The position numbers and the translations under genes were made by a program. From contig OX463849.1 in the NCBI GenBank assembly GCA_949825065.1, positions 44,767,561-44,831,560 on the forward strand: 64,000 nucleotides of DNA, in the 5' to 3' direction. This document shows positions 39,733 through 54,199 of this stretch, in pieces (the first letter of the stretch is position 1; the number at the start of each line of letters is the position of its first letter). The notes under the pieces are model-generated. The model saw only the letters and a list, made by a program, of their open reading frames with translations, searched no databases and was not told the origin of the DNA. The stretch is from Odontocerum albicorne. Its lineage: Eukaryota; Arthropoda; Insecta; Trichoptera; Odontoceridae.

Positions 39733-40038
39733 GTCGTGGGCAAAGTTGAACAGACGGAATGGAGAGGTCGTGGGCAAAGTTGAGCAGACGGAATGGAGAG
39801 GTCGTGGGCAAAGTTGAGCAGACGGAATAGAGAGGTCGTGGGCAAAGTTGAGCAGACGAAATGGAGAGGTCGTGGGCAAAGTTGAGCAGACGGAATGCAG
39901 AGGTCGTGGGCAAAGTTGAGCAGACGGAATGGAGAGGTCGTGAACAAAGTTGAGCAGACGGAATGGAGAGGTCGTGGGCAAAGTTGAACAGACGGAATGG
40001 AGATGTCGTGGGCAAAATTGAGCAGACGGAATGGAGAG
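39733..40038. repeat. 34-bp tandem repeat, 9 copies
   Basis: Unit gtcgtgggcaaagttgagca + gacggaatggagag repeated nine times with scattered single changes. It probably arose by expansion of a LINE coding tail (frame VGKVEQTEWRG). Long overlapping ORFs on the minus strand are artefacts. Confidence 0.95.
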
Positions 40039-40329
40039 ATCACGATTCTGTCACGTGGGACCAAACAAGAAGAAGACACCACGTTACCGCACCTCCAACT
40101 TCATGAATTAACATGAAATAAAGCCAGAATTTTCGGGTTGGAGCAAGTTGACAAATTCTTCTGTTTGTGTAGTATTTTCTAAGATAATGGAATAGTTAAG
40201 AGGAATATCGAACGGCTTGTAGCGATAGAAAACAATGTCGATGTGGCACTAAAACATATCAAAATCGGAACAGTATCAAAGTCTCCTAAGATGATAGCCC
40301 ACAACAGTATTTTGGTACCAACTTTGACG

Positions 40330-40735
40330 TGGAAAGACTAATAGGATCTGAATAAATTAGTGATTTGAGAAAAATACATGGAGTAACATTGTATGTTAGA
40401 ATACGGAATGAAAAGATTAGGAATGAACGTGAACTCAACGCTTTACGAAGAGCACGCTGAGATGGTTTGGACATGCATAAATGAATGGAGAAAGACTAAC
40501 AAAATAAATATATAGTGTAAATGTAAGTGGACGGGGTTGTAGAGAGAAGGGTAAGAAAAGTATGAGTCGATCAAGTGAATGATATTTTAAAAGAAAACAT
40601 AGAAAGTTAGAGAAATCTTAGAAGTTGTAGGAGTGTAGAAGATGCTAAGGATGTGTAAAGATAGGAAAGTCTAGCGGTCTATCCGGTCTGTCTACTCCAA
40701 CATAGAAATGGGGTGATAGTATGTATGTATGTTTT
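40330..40735 (+). pseudogene. RTE-like LINE 3' remnant
   Basis: Broken frame VTLYVRIRNEKIRNERELNA, then the tail 'ggtctatccggtctgtctac...gatagtatgtatgtatg'. Confidence 0.6.
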
Positions 40736-41437
40736 TACTTTAAATTTATTTATGTACAATAAATTTCGATAGATTCAGCAGAAAAATTTAAAAACAGCCA
40801 TGTAGTTCCCACAGTATGTACATAAAGGGTTAAATAAGCAGGTATCGACGACAAGCTTTAACTATTCAAAAAGTTCATTTATCAGAGGTCAAAATAAACG
40901 CAAACATCCGCACAGCCCCATTAAGTTGGTCAATATTAAAATATACATCTGGCGCGGCCAACGCGGCACACTCACGGACCGATAACTCACAATAGCGCTG
41001 CTTGACACAAAACAAGTTTGAAAGGTAGGATCCGATTTGGAAATATGGTATGGAAATGAATTCGGTGTTGATTCTGAATGAAATGTATGGATATATTATA
41101 CGAGTACACGGAGAGAGGCGGAACTGAACAAAAAAATATTCCGATATATCGATCGTCCAGTTCATTACTCAGACAACTCCAAATAACCTGTTTTGAGATA
41201 ATGAGAAAAGCAATATTCTAATCGTCACCATAAATCAAATACTATTCATTTTTGCCCGAGTTTTGTACATTTTATTAATAGGTGTTTAAATATTAGTTAC
41301 TTATTAAAAAAAATTATAAATTCCGAACAGAAGTGGAGTTACAGGCTATTTTGTGAGTTGTCCGACTAATGAACCCGGCATAGACTGAAACCAATTTTGA
41401 GTTGTTTCAATGATTTCGATTTGTATTACTCGTAGTA
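40736..41437. other. unassigned spacer
   Basis: AT-rich, no gene recognised. Confidence 0.35.
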
Positions 41438-42481
41438 ATGAACCAAACGATTGTCAGACCCGCACTCCTCTATGAATTCGAATGCTGGACGATGTATATC
41501 TCTTACTCTAGGCAACTAGAAACTGCTGAAATGCGCATGCTAAGATGGTCAGCTGGTGTGTCCCTAAAAGACAAAATAAAAAGCTCACGAATTCGTGGAA
41601 GCCTAGGTGTTACAGACATCAACAGTAAGATGGAGGAGAGGCGATTGAGATGGTATGGGCAAATGAGGTGCACTTCGGGAACTTCACCAGAATTTCCTGT
41701 AAAGGTGGGGGTACATCAAGGATCGGTACTCAGTCCGCTACTGTTCATCTTAGTCATGGACTATTTAACTAACCAGGAAATGAACAGTCTCCTAAAGATC
41801 CTACTATTTGCAGACGATATCGTATTAATAAGTGAAAAACCTGAAGACCTGCAAAATAGTCTGGAAAGGTGGAGAAGAATCTTGGAGGACAATGCATTGA
41901 GACTGAGCAGAAAGAAAACAGAGCATCTGTACCTACCATTCGAGAACACAAATGTTGTCACTCCCGTAATGCAAATGGATGGAGAAACATTACCAAATTG
42001 TGACTCCTTTAAGTATCTTGGGTCACTCATCCATAGCGATGGAGGATGTGCAGCAGATGTAACACATATAATTAGTGTGGGATGGATATAGTTTAGATCA
42101 ATGACGGGAGTTCTATGTGATCCGAAAATGCCAGTCAAGTTAAAAGCAAAAGTATACCAAGCTGGTGTGTCCCTAAGAGACAAAATAAAAAGCTCACGCA
42201 TTTGTGGAAGCCTAGGTGTTACAGACATCAACAGTAAGACGGAGGAGAGGCGATTGAGATGGTATGGGTACGTTGGACGCAGAGCACCCGATCACATTGT
42301 GAACCAGTCAATTTCCATGGATCTTCCTCGAATAACAACCAGAGGAAGACCAAAGAATTCATGGGTGGTGCAAAAAGATAACCTGATGCAGAGGCACGGC
42401 CTGGGGGACGTAGTCCGGGACAGAAGAGCATACAACCTGAGGACGAGGAGAGCTGACCCCAACAGTCTTCGCAGACAGTGA
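41438..42481 (+). pseudogene. RTE-like reverse transcriptase, rearranged
   Basis: First a C-terminal piece (MNQTIVRPALLYEFECW... AEMRMLRWSAGVSLKDKI), then a reverse transcriptase core (GVHQGSVLSPLLFILVMDYLT; LLFADDIVLI; SFKYLGSLIHSDGG), then again the C-terminal piece (AGVSLRDKI... RRLRWYGYVGRRAPDH). Order and a 110-bp direct repeat (41,552-41,662 and 42,163-42,273) show that two copies are fused. A stop at 42,089 splits the frame. The endonuclease and the N-terminal RT motifs are missing. Confidence 0.8.
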
Positions 42482-42887
42482 GTTGGGATGGAGCCAGGAA
42501 GAAGTCGTCCACAACATCATCGGCAGGTGACCAAGAAGGATTTTCCTTGGTGCAGATTTTTTAATTTTCATAGTAGCCCCAATGAACACTAGGGATTAAA
42601 TTAGAATAGCAAAGGGAGAGGAGATTTTTTTTTGTCTCCGCAATTTTAGGCCTCTCCGCAAATTTTGGATCTTAATCGAAGCCACCTGGTCTCCCTCGCA
42701 TTTTTTCTCGGATCTTGAAATAAACATCATCCTCATATGCATATGAAAATTCCAAGATAAATGGATTAATTTGTCTAATGCGTATTTTCTTAATATTATT
42801 CCACAGTACTCGAGCTCCGTTTACGTCTGTCGAGAAATTCTTTCCCATTTGTGTATTTAAATGGTTTCGATTGAGAATGTCCTTATA
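42482..42887. other. unassigned
   Basis: 42,482-42,600 may be the 3' tail of the preceding LINE. The rest is unrecognised. Confidence 0.35.
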
Positions 42888-44173
42888 TTGGGTCCTTACA
42901 TGTGAAATTGGCGTTTTATTTGGGAGGAACATAAAGTTGTTTTTTTTTTAATATAATATATTTATTTAATCAAAGTATGTACCATTGCTATCTATGCACT
43001 TTTGCCATCTCATAGGTAGTTCATCGATCCCTTTACTAAAAAAACCATTCGGACGGGAATCAATAAAATCTTTGAAGTCGGTTTGGACTGCCCCATCGGA
43101 GTTGAATTTTTTCCCTTGCAAGAAGTTATCCAAATTTCGAAAAAAATAGTAATCTGTTGGGGCAAGGTCCGGAGAGTACGGTGGATGTCTTAGACATTCC
43201 AATTGAAGCTCTTCTAATTTGGTAGCCGTCTGTTGTGCAGTGTGTGGTCTAGCGTTATCATGAAGCAGCAGTGGCCTAAAGCGATTAACCAGCCTCGGTT
43301 GTTTAGCAGCTAGCTTTTCCATCATGGTTTGCAGTTGCTGACAATAGACATCTGCCGTAATCGTCTGGCCAGATTTAAGAAAGCTGTAGTGAACGACACC
43401 AGCACTAGTCCACCAAACGCTCACAAGTAACTTTTTTGGAGTCAATTTTCGCTTGGGGCATGGTTTGGCTGGTTCGGCAGGGTTCAGCCATTGCGATGAG
43501 CGCTTCCGATTATCATACAGGATCCACTTTTCATCACAGGTAATGATTCGATTCAAAATCCCTTCATTATTGTGCCGGTTGAGTAATGCAACGCAGCAGT
43601 CAACGCGCGTTTGTTGATTTGCTTCACTCAATTCGTGAGGTACCCACCTTTCAAGCTTTTTCACCTTCCCAATTTGCTTCAAGTGGATTAAAACAGTTTT
43701 ATCACTAACACCGCAGCCTGCAGCTAACTCGGACGTGGTTTGCGATGGATCCGCTTCCACAATAGCCTTCAATTCTTCATTATCAACTTTTGTCTCCGGC
43801 GTCCACGGGGCTTGTTCCGCAGGTCGAAATTTCCAGAACGAAAACGTTGGAACCAAAAACGCACTATGTTTTCTTTTGCGGCACCGTCGCCATACACATC
43901 ATTAATCCTTCGAGCCGTTTCTGCAGCACTGGTGCCACGGTGGAACTCGTACTCGTAAATAACGCGATATTTCAAGTTTTCCATTTTGTAAACTGAGTGA
44001 CGCAAAGAAAAAAAACAATTGAGGAAAAAACAAATGAATTATAATTTTCGAAACACAAATACTTGAGTAAATAGCTGTATAAATTTGAATTTGGAATTCC
44101 TAACCAAAGAGAAGATATTTGAGATCAAAGTTGCCAGTACGGCAAAACGCCAATTTCATATGTAAGGACCTAA
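42888..44173 (-). mobile_element. mariner copy 1
   Basis: 1,286 bp bounded by terminal inverted repeats ttgggtccttacatgtgaaa / catatgtaaggacctaa and TA on both sides. The right-hand TA (44,174-44,175) is shared with copy 2. Confidence 0.95.
42966..44005 (-). pseudogene. mariner transposase, one frameshift (copy 1)
   Basis: The N-terminal frame (44,005-43,769; MRHSVYKMENLKYRVIYEYE, paired helix-turn-helix region) and the C-terminal frame (to 42,966; ends SNGTYFD) are split by a single-base loss near 43,800 compared with copy 2. Catalytic segments ITCDEKW, LLHDNARPHTA and SPDLAPTDYYFF are present with DD34D spacing. Nearly intact, so recently active. Confidence 0.93.
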
Positions 44174-44175
44174 TA

Positions 44176-45461
44176 TTAGGTCCTTACATATGAAATTGGC
44201 GTTTTGTTTGGGAGGAACATAAAGTTGATTTTTTTTTAATATAATATATTTATTTAATCAAAGTATGTACCATTGCTATCTATGCACTTTTGCCATCTCA
44301 TAGGTAGTTCATCGATCCCTTTACTAAAAAAACCATGCGGACGGGAATCAATAAAATCTTTGAAGTCGGTTTGGACTGCCCCATCGGAGTTGAATTTTTT
44401 CCCTTGCAAGAAGTTATCCAAATTCGAAAAAAATAGTAATCTGTTGGGGCAAGGTCCGGAGAGTACGGTGGATGTCTTAGACATTCCAATTGAAGCTCTT
44501 CTAATTTGGTAGCCGTCTGTTGTGCAGTGTGTGGTCTAGCGTTATCATGAAGCAGCAGTGGCCTAGAGCGATTAACCAGCCTCGGTTGTTTAGCAGCTAG
44601 CTTTTCCATCATGGTTTGCAGTTGCTGACAATAGACATCTGCCGTAATCGTCTGGCCAGATTTAAGAAAGCTGTAGTGAACGACACCAGCACTAGTCCAC
44701 CAAACGCTCACAAGTAACTTTTTTGGAGTCAATTTTCGCTTGGGGCATGGTTTGGCTGGTTCGGCAGGGTTCAGCCATTGCGATGAGCGCTTCCGATTAT
44801 CATACAGGATCCACTTTTCATCACAGGTAATGATTCGATTCAAAATCCCTTCATTATTGTGCCGGTTGAGTAATGCAACGCAGCAGTCAACGCGCGTTTG
44901 TTGATTTGCTTCACTCAATTCGTGAGGTACCCACCTTTCAAGCTTTTTCACCTTCCCAATTTGCTTCAAGTGGATTAAAACAGTTTTATCACTAACACCG
45001 CAGCCTGCAGCTAACTCGGACGTGGTTTGCGATGGATCCGCTTCCACAATAGCCTTCAATTCTTCATTATCAACTTTGGTCTCCGGCCGTCCACCGGGCT
45101 TGTTCTGCAGGTCGAAATTTCCAGAACGAAAACGTTGGAACCAAAAACGCACTGTGTTTTCTTTTGCGGCACCGTCGCCATACACATCATTAATCCTTCG
45201 AGCCGTTTCTGCAGCACTGGTGCCACGGTGGAACTCGTACTCGTAAATAACGCGATATTTCAAGTTTTCCGTTTTGTAAACTGAGTGACGCAAAGAAAAA
45301 AAACAATTGAGGAAAAAACAAATGAATTATAATTTTCGAAACACAAATACTTGAGTAAATAGCTGTATAAATTTGAATTTGGAATTCCTAACCAAAGAGA
45401 AGATATTTGAGATCAAAGTTGCCAGTACGGCAAAACGCCAATTTCATATGTAAGGACCTAA
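44176..45461 (-). mobile_element. mariner copy 2, tandem to copy 1
   Basis: 1,286 bp with inverted repeats ttaggtccttacatatgaaa / catatgtaaggacctaa, same orientation and almost the same sequence as copy 1, separated from it by only the shared TA. Flanking TA at 45,462. Confidence 0.95.
44254..45293 (-). pseudogene. mariner transposase, one frameshift (copy 2)
   Basis: Open from 45,293 (MRHSVYKTENLKYRVIYEYE) through the DD34D core to about 44,435, where a single-base loss after APTDYYFFR shifts the frame; the C-terminal ~60 residues continue in another frame to 44,254. The break is at a different site from copy 1. Confidence 0.93.
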
Positions 45462-46300
45462 TATATATATATCATTTATACATCGTCCCCTTTTACACCG
45501 GTTCAAAAATTGTTAGCTAGGTATTTAAAATTTGTTTAGTATAAGAGTAGTTTCGACGGACCTACCGAGATTCAAATTTCGAATTACTTTCGCAGATAAT
45601 CCAAGTATTCCTTTCTCGCTTTCTTATATTCAATTCTCGTATTTTTTCTTCGACGACATCGTATGGGTTTTGGCCTATTTATACTATGATATTTCATATA
45701 TCATCCATTTGTTCTAATGGAAAATGTATGAATGCGTTTTTCAAAAAATATAGGACGCCCCATTATACGCAATTTCATTCCTTTCCCAATCCCAAGTAAT
45801 TTCAAATTGTAAATAATGTTTTTACGACACACGGATATTGGATTATTTAATTTTAGACGATTTATTGCCTCTTTGCTTGTAAACCATGAAACCGGGGCTT
45901 TCGACCGAAACCCGCTTTCCTCATTTTGTTTTATGTTCTCTGGAATTAAACTTGAAACAAATTACTTACAACAAAACTAGACTTATTTTGTGGAATATTG
46001 GATTTTTAGTTTCATATTCATCCATTTTGCTACTTACATTTTTTGTTTGTTTTGAGGATTTTGTGATTTTTTCTTGTATTAAATATTCAAGGAACTTGTG
46101 TAACAATGATAAGTGTAGAATGTAAGTCTATAACGATATGTGCATTCATATCAAATTAGGTTATTGAATGCCATATTAGGTTATTGCACAAATTAACGTT
46201 ATTAAATAAAATATATTGTTTTTTAACACAACACCAAACAAAAACATTGTTTAACGCTGGGTTTTTTTTTTCAGCATCAAATCAAAACCGATAGAATATC
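45462..46300. other. unassigned AT-rich spacer
   Basis: No supported gene; ends at the assembly gap. Confidence 0.4.
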
Positions 46301-46500
46301 NNNNNNNNNNNNNNNNNNNNNNNNNNNNNNNNNNNNNNNNNNNNNNNNNNNNNNNNNNNNNNNNNNNNNNNNNNNNNNNNNNNNNNNNNNNNNNNNNNNN
46401 NNNNNNNNNNNNNNNNNNNNNNNNNNNNNNNNNNNNNNNNNNNNNNNNNNNNNNNNNNNNNNNNNNNNNNNNNNNNNNNNNNNNNNNNNNNNNNNNNNNN
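46301..46500. other. assembly gap of 200 N
   Basis: Exactly 200 N, probably a placeholder of unknown true size. It hides the junction between non-histone DNA and histone unit III. Confidence 0.99.
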
Positions 46501-46756
46501 CCAGCTGCAGATGCCTGGGGATGATTCTGGTCTTCTTGTTGTCGCGGGCCGCGTTGCCGGCCAACTCGAGAACTTCAGCAGCGAGGTATTCCATGACGGC
46601 GGCGAGGTAGACGGGAGCTCCGGCACCGACCCTCTCGGCGTAGTTGCCCTTCCTGAGCAGACGGTGGATACGGCCGACGGGGAACTGCAGACCGGCACGG
46701 TTAGAACGGGACTTTGCCTTTCCCTTCACTTTGCCACCTTTTCCGCGTCCAGACAT
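46501..46756 (-). CDS. H2A: Histone H2A, partial at gap (unit III, first copy)
   Basis: N-terminal 85 residues of H2A ([13 protein letters not shown]... to RHLQL) identical to the other copies; the C-terminal part is in the gap. Start ATG at 46,754-46,756. Whether the gene is complete cannot be told. Confidence 0.95.
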
Positions 46757-47108
46757 GATGCTGCGTCGATAGATAGAATTCAAAAAAATAAAATACAAGA
46801 GAGATATAGATCGGAGAGCGATTTATTTTTTTTCTAGTCTTTGGATATATATGATACTGCTAAAAAAATTTTCGGCAACTCACTTTTCGTCGTAAAATTA
46901 CACGCGGTCTGCACCCGCGGACTCCACCCTACACCGCGTACAATGCACGACTTCAGTCCGCGCACCGTTCGCTCGCTCGGACTGGATACTCGACAAAATC
47001 ACCACCAAGTTGGCAAAAATTTTTAAACGCACATTCGCTCTCCCGTTCTCTCTCTCTCTCTCTATCTATTCGATAGTGAAACTAATATACACATATATTT
47101 CATTCAAA
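46757..47108. promoter_or_regulatory. H2A-H2B divergent promoter, empty site (unit III)
   Basis: 352 bp. H2A TATA-like atatatat lies near 46,845. The sequence ctgctaaaaaaattttcgg near 46,857-46,875 is the uninterrupted version of the B2 insertion site. The conserved block with CAGTCCG...CGGACTG follows, then ttttaaacg and a short (CT)n before H2B. Confidence 0.8.
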
Positions 47109-47483
47109 ATGCCGCCCAAGACGAGTGGAAAGGCCGCCAAGAAGTCCGGCAAGGCCCAGAAGAACATCTCCAAGGGGGACAAGAAGAAGACCAAGCGAAG
47201 GAGGAAGGAATCGTACGCCATCTACATCTACAAGGTGCTGAAGCAGGTGCACCCCGACACCGGCATCAGCAGCAAGGCGATGAGCATCATGAACAGTTTC
47301 GTCAACGACATCTTCGAGCGCATCGCCGCCGAGGCCTCCCGTCTCGCCCACTACAACAAGAGGAGCACCATCACCAGCAGGGAGATCCAGACCGCCGTCA
47401 GGCTCCTGCTCCCCGGCGAGTTGGCCAAGCACGCCGTCAGCGAGGGCACCAAAGCCGTCACCAAGTACACCAGCAGCAAGTGA
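47109..47483 (+). CDS. H2B: Histone H2B (unit III)
   Basis: 124 aa: basic tail [20 protein letters not shown], histone fold ([20 protein letters not shown]...), alphaC ending VTKYTSSK. Dimer partner of H2A. It is the only complete H2B in the window; the unit II copy is cut and unit I has none. Intronless with a stem-loop 162 bp downstream. Confidence 0.98.
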   Translation: MPPKTSGKAAKKSGKAQKNISKGDKKKTKRRRKESYAIYIYKVLKQVHPDTGISSKAMSIMNSFVNDIFERIAAEASRLAHYNKRSTITSREIQTAVRLLLPGELAKHAVSEGTKAVTKYTSSK

Positions 47484-47644
47484 ACGACGACTGCGACCGA
47501 CCGACGATGATGATTATGACGACGACAGGCCTCCTCCGCCTCCGGCCGACCTGCCGGGTGACGTGGGCCTCGCTCACTCGCCCGGGGACTTGATCAATCA
47601 ATCAATCAATCGAATCGATCTATATCTATCTATCTATCACAAAA

Positions 47645-47660
47645 GGCCCTTTTCAGGGCC
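47645..47660 (+). terminator. histone mRNA 3' stem-loop of H2B
   Basis: GGCCCT-TTTC-AGGGCC, followed by a purine-rich aaaaagaaagaaaa that fits the histone downstream element bound by U7 snRNA. Confidence 0.95.
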
Positions 47661-49240
<1,580 letters not shown>

Positions 49241-49360
49241 ACCAAGTGATGAATATCTCGTTCGGAGTCTCGGTCCAATGGTAGGACACCACCTTACTCC
49301 TTCATCGGATAAGTACCAAGTGATGAATATCTCGTTCGGAGTCTCGGTCCAATGGTAGGA
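49241..49360 (-). mobile_element. family A 3'-end fragments in tandem (A5)
   Basis: A 74-bp block (49,241-49,314) and a 46-bp partial second copy (49,315-49,360), each starting accaagtgatgaatatctcg, match the terminal 3' UTR of A1-A3, including the hairpin (49,274-49,309). They are extremely 5'-truncated copies or a tandem duplication of one, on the minus strand. Confidence 0.7.
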
Positions 49361-50060
49361 TCTCGCATCTAAACGTTTAAAAATTATAATTTTATTTAAT
49401 TAATGTACAAGTTCGTCGTCGGCCGATACGTATCGGATCCGATGCGGCCGGTACGATGGGGCCGATCTCAGGCGACGGGACACAGAGAGAGAACGGACGC
49501 CTCTCTGCTACGGCGAGCCCGTTTATTCGCGTCCCTCGGTCAAACGGTGCATTATTGATTGTTAATTATGGCACAGTCGCGTGACGACGGTCTCTCTCGA
49601 CCGATCGGCCGGCGGTCATGCGGATTTTTATCATTTATTAAGGTTTTACGCGGTTTTTAGTCGCGCATTACGACGGACCGCCGGACGATTTCCGATTTGA
49701 AAACCGTATAACGCGACACGGCCGTCTAGCATCGCGGCCGTTTCACTCTCGAGGCGAGCCCTCATATTCGATGTTCGAGCTCGAAGTGCCGCGATCCCGT
49801 ACCCGATCGGCGTTATCGAGCTATTTTCGAAAATATACGGAGTTCTAAACAGAAATGGGACCGATTTTTCAGTTCAAAATCGACAAGTGCAAACGTCGCG
49901 TTCACGTTGCGGTCGCGCGTTCGTTCGGCGTCGCGGTAATACCCTCTCGTCTCTCGTAAAGACTCACCGCCGCTCAAAGTGATTTCTCCTCTTGATTTTT
50001 ACACAAATCACTCATCTTCTCTCTCTTCGACACGACACGAAGCTCAAGAATAACAATAAT
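49361..50060. promoter_or_regulatory. CpG-rich H1 upstream region
   Basis: GC- and CpG-rich compared with all other spacers, without an ORF. It ends at the H1 ATG. Likely the H1 promoter; no TATA box is obvious. Confidence 0.5.
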
Positions 50061-50756
50061 ATGGCAGATACGGCAGCACCCGCGGCGGCATCTCCCGTGC
50101 CGGCGACCCCCGCGAAGAAGGCGAAATCTTCGGCTGCCGCCAAGAAGCCGAAGGCTAAACCGTCCCACCCGAAGACTTCCGAGATGGTGAACAACGCCAT
50201 CAAGGAGCTGAAGGAGAGGGGCGGATCGTCCCTGCAGGCGATCAAGAAATACATCTCGGCCAACTACAAGGTCGACGCTGACAAGATCGCTCCCTTCATC
50301 AAGAAATACCTGAAGGGCGCCGTCGAGTCGGGCGCGCTCGTCCAGACCAAGGGCAAGGGCGCTTCCGGCTCGTTCAAACTGGAGGCTTCGAAGGCGAAGG
50401 CGTCGTCCGGCGCCAAGAAACCCAAGGCCGCGGCCGGCAGGAAACGTTCGACTTCCGCCGCCGCCGCTCCGAAGGAGAAGAAGGGTGCCGAGAAGGCGGC
50501 CGGAGCCGGCAGGAAGAAGCCCGCAGCGAAGAAGGCGGCCGCCGCCGCCAAGCCGAAAAAGGCGGCGTCCTCCGCATCCTCGTCTCCGGCGAAGAAGTCC
50601 GCGCCCGCGAAGAAGGCCGCCGCGAAGCCGAAGAGCCCGACCAAGGCCAAGAAGAGCGCGAAGCCGCCCACGAAGAAGCCCAAGGCCCCGAAGCCGAAGA
50701 AGGCCGCGGCTCCCAAGAGCAAACCCGCGGCCAAGAAGGCGGCGGCGAAGAAGTAA
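50061..50756 (+). CDS. H1: Histone H1 (linker histone)
   Basis: 231 aa. Short N-terminal tail ([20 protein letters not shown]), globular winged-helix domain about residues 37-110 ([20 protein letters not shown]... [11 protein letters not shown]), then a long Lys/Ala/Pro-rich C-terminal tail with repeated AKK/PKK motifs. It binds linker DNA and compacts chromatin. Only H1 in the window. Stem-loop 201 bp downstream. The Ala/Lys codons make it very GC-rich, producing long spurious antisense frames. Confidence 0.98.
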   Translation: MADTAAPAAASPVPATPAKKAKSSAAAKKPKAKPSHPKTSEMVNNAIKELKERGGSSLQAIKKYISANYKVDADKIAPFIKKYLKGAVESGALVQTKGKGASGSFKLEASKAKASSGAKKPKAAAGRKRSTSAAAAPKEKKGAEKAAGAGRKKPAAKKAAAAAKPKKAASSASSSPAKKSAPAKKAAAKPKSPTKAKKSAKPPTKKPKAPKPKKAAAPKSKPAAKKAAAKK

Positions 50757-50956
50757 ACCGGCACGACGGACGGCACCGCACGTACACGCGAATAATATTC
50801 CGCGGTGTGCGTGTATGTTAGCAACAGCACGCCGGGTCACGCGGCTCGATGATGTACGCACTACACACGAGATTGACAGACGAGATGGTGGCGATGATGA
50901 TGATGATGATAGAGGAAGGAGCGTGAACTATGCGAGACTAAACAAAGAAACAAAAA

Positions 50957-50972
50957 AGCCCTTTTCAGGGCT
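50957..50972 (+). terminator. histone mRNA 3' stem-loop of H1
   Basis: AGCCCT-TTTC-AGGGCT: same hairpin with an A-T closing pair replacing the usual G-C. Confidence 0.93.
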
Positions 50973-51056
50973 ACCAAACACTTTTATGACGATAAATGAA
51001 ATGATCAAAGAACTAAAGTAGAAAATAAATATATACATATAAACATATATATACAT

Positions 51057-52811
<1,755 letters not shown>

Positions 52812-53420
52812 TTATATCAATTTCAACATTTCCCTGAATTTAGCAAATTTAATTCTTCCCAATGACTTAGTAAAAATATCAGCAATGTTTGAATCTGAAT
52901 CTATCTTAACAATTTCAACAATTCCATTTTAACATTTTCATGAACATAATGATATTGTACTTCTATATGCTTAGAATTTTTTGTAAAGTTTCCATATTTA
53001 GCTATAGCAAGAGCTCCAGAATTATCTTCATAAACTTTAATAGGTTGAACAATTTCAACAAAAACATCACTAACAACATTTCTTAAGAAATTTATTTCTG
53101 TTAGAGCTTCAGATAATGCAATATATTCTGCAAAGGTAGATGACTTGGAACACACTTTTGTTTTTTGTATTTCCAAACTACTTTAATCACTTCAGGCCAG
53201 TAACGTCTGTCAACTTTTGCTTCTGCTAGAAGACATCTAACCATATCCATTATTGTTCTATTATATCTCTCCATAGTACCATTCAACTCATGTACATGTG
53301 TGGACACGACTTTATCTTTATACTTTTTTGTCTTGCAAATTTATATATCTTGTTATTCATATATTCTGTACCATTATCACATCTTAATTATTTTATCATT
53401 TTTCCAGTTAAATTTTGAAT
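52812..53420 (-). pseudogene. Ty1/copia polyprotein remnant
   Basis: Minus strand. An integrase-end fragment (HELNGTMERYNRTIMDMVRCLLAEAK, WPEV) is joined to an RNase H fragment (SSTFAEYIALSEALTEINFLRN; YEDNSGALAIAK; KHIEVQYHYV) and then to the polyprotein end (ADIFTKSLGRIKFAKFREML, stop at 52,812). The reverse transcriptase between them is deleted and the frames are shifted. No LTRs identified. Confidence 0.85.
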
Positions 53421-53893
53421 TTCATTTTCATATTCCATAAAACAATCAGAGACTTGACCCTTATAATAATTTAATTAAATCATTCAATAAAAAATAACAT
53501 TGTTTAAACTTTAGTTTAACAAAGTCATACAATCAACAACTGAAAAGGCTGTTCTGTATAATCACCATCGATGTCTCCGATCCAGTCTCTGAATCACTAT
53601 AGAATATCTTCAGCAATTGTATGATGCCAGCGATTATAAAAATCACCTTGAATTCATAGTAACGAAACCGCTTATGTAACATTATTCATTAAAGAAAATT
53701 ATAAAATGAAGTAAGGGCTGGTCCATTTCTTCAACTTCAATTCCATAAAAAATACCGTGACTTCACGACTCCAACTCCACAGCCCTCCTTGATCAATAAA
53801 ATGAAATTCAATGAAATTCAATGATCAATGAAATTAAAGGAGTAGATAAAAGAAAATATATTTTTTAAATAACACGTAAGTGTGCATATATAT
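53421..53893. other. unassigned, with a possible small hAT-type fragment
   Basis: 53,717-53,793 is bounded by agggctgg and ccacagccct and contains ttcacgactccaactccaca, words known from small hAT-like repeats. The rest is AT-rich. Confidence 0.35.
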
Positions 53894-54188
53894 GTTACAG
53901 ACAAAGTGCACACGCTTCTATCATGAGAATTGTCAATGTGTGGTGGAGTCATTTTCAAACTCGCTCTTTTTAGGTTAGCTGTCAAAACGCTCATCTGACA
54001 GATCTTGTTTGTTCACGATGTGACCAGTTCGTGTCGGCGAGTTCACACACTTACCAGTTAAAGCATACATTATCTAGTGAAAATATACACGTAATGCAAC
54101 AATTTATACTGTGACTAAAACTAATTGTTAGTGCATACATTGACCAGTTAATGTATACATTATCCAAATTTAACACTTTATCTGTAAC
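53894..54188. mobile_element. small inverted-repeat transposon (MITE-like)
   Basis: 295 bp bounded by GTTACAGACAAAGTG and CACTTTATCTGTAAC, flanked by atatatat on both sides (not diagnostic, AT-rich). Subterminal repeats of a gcatacatt..ccagttaatg word occur in both orientations. No ORF. Confidence 0.7.
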
Positions 54189-54199
54189 ATATATATGTA

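Noticed and set aside
39604..40082. Three overlapping minus-strand ORFs of about 120 codons with LLNFAHDLSIPS-type repeats
   Set aside because: They arise because the 34-bp repeat has no stops in three frames; no independent support.
47109..47483. Chance that the histone genes are replacement variants (H3.3, H2A.Z)
   Set aside because: All are intronless, carry the histone stem-loop, and H3 has the replication-dependent type residues; H2A lacks variant motifs.
49361..50060. An extra gene in the CpG-rich region upstream of H1
   Set aside because: No open frame of useful length; composition fits a CpG-rich promoter.
49974..50861. Several long antisense ORFs over H1
   Set aside because: Shadow frames of a GC-rich Lys/Ala/Pro-coding gene; H1 itself is unambiguous.
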